Shown: piece after piece, positions 17,341 through 17,712 of the stretch
Numbering within the stretch: the first letter of the stretch is position 1
How the letters are laid out: each line of letters begins with the position of its first letter
Source of the DNA: Larix sibirica
Lineage: Eukaryota > Streptophyta > Pinopsida > Pinales > Pinaceae
DNA: 17,712 nucleotides
Assembly (NCBI GenBank): GCA_004151065.3
Contig: NWUY0300008747.1
Coordinates: forward strand, 23,763-41,474
Direction of reading: 5' to 3'
The notes under the pieces: model-generated
What the model saw: the letters and a program-made list of their open reading frames with translations, nothing else
Databases searched by the model: none
What the model was told of the DNA's origin: nothing
Program-made: the position numbers and the translations under genes

Positions 17341-17712
17341 ATCCATATCTTCGACATATGAATTCCATTCGACCCCATTCAATTTGCATTAGAAATCTCC
17401 CTATGAACTCTTTGTTGTTCATATAGTTTCTGTAAAAATTGAGACCTTTTTCATTTGTCAACTGAGGATATCCTCTTGGATCAAACCACTCCACAAATGA
17501 AACATTTGGTCCACAGAAATTCTTACGCCGTCATAATGGCAACATTGATCTCTCTTGTGGATACTGATGTCTACATGCTCTTTAAATACTTTCCCATGGT
17601 TGTCCTTTTGCTGTTTGGATTGGTTTACTTACACTAATTGCCAATGTTTTAGGGTTACGAGTACAACCAAAAATGCTCCCTAGATCTGGATCTGCTCCTC
17701 TGATGTACCTCC
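17341..17712. other. No gene identified
   Basis: Short frames occur on both strands, for example 17297-17494 (-), which begins MEWFDPRGYPQLTNEKG. No domain is recognised. Confidence 0.4.

Overview
This window looks like nuclear DNA of a seed plant, and a gymnosperm is a reasonable guess. The evidence is one LOB-domain (plant-specific) transcription factor exon, an exon resembling the start of a plant TauD/clavaminate-synthase-like oxygenase, and several decayed plant L1-type LINEs with RNase H domains, all set in long AT-rich, gene-poor sequence. No bacterial operons, CRISPR arrays, rRNA or confident tRNA genes were seen. Species assignment is inference only.

Layout. At 562-822 (-) there is a probable first exon of a TauD-like dioxygenase; the rest of that gene is not visible. 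From 1432 to about 4790 (-) lies a long LINE pol relic in the order EN-RT linker, reverse transcriptase, RT thumb/connection, GNG-type C-terminal region, zf-RVT and RNase H. It is broken by at least eight in-frame stops, seven of them TAG, and two frameshifts. A 500-bp spacer with two N bases separates it from a second, less decayed LINE 3' end on the + strand (5304 to perhaps 7027). At 7153-7892 (+) there is an unrecognised, frame-broken coding-like stretch. About 7.9-11 kb is mostly AT-rich sequence with nothing identifiable except a short coiled-coil-like frame. Two more decayed LINE-type RNase H relics lie on the - strand at 11057-11470 and 15715-16110. A possible LTR is at 16629-17340 (-), with a weak SINE-like pol III box pair just before it.

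The only gene that appears intact in sequence is the LBD/LOB-domain exon at 14225-14641 (-). It has a good TATA box, a good start context, no upstream ATG between TATA and start, and a splice donor in the usual LBD position. A nearly perfect 75-bp tandem duplication sits a few hundred bases upstream of its start.

The genes do not form a pathway; this is a plant intergenic landscape with one regulatory gene and nested retrotransposon debris. I found no convincing new biological system. The items most worth a second look are the stop-codon pattern in the large LINE, the unusual LOB domain with its upstream duplication, and the unrecognised 7.2-7.9 kb stretch.
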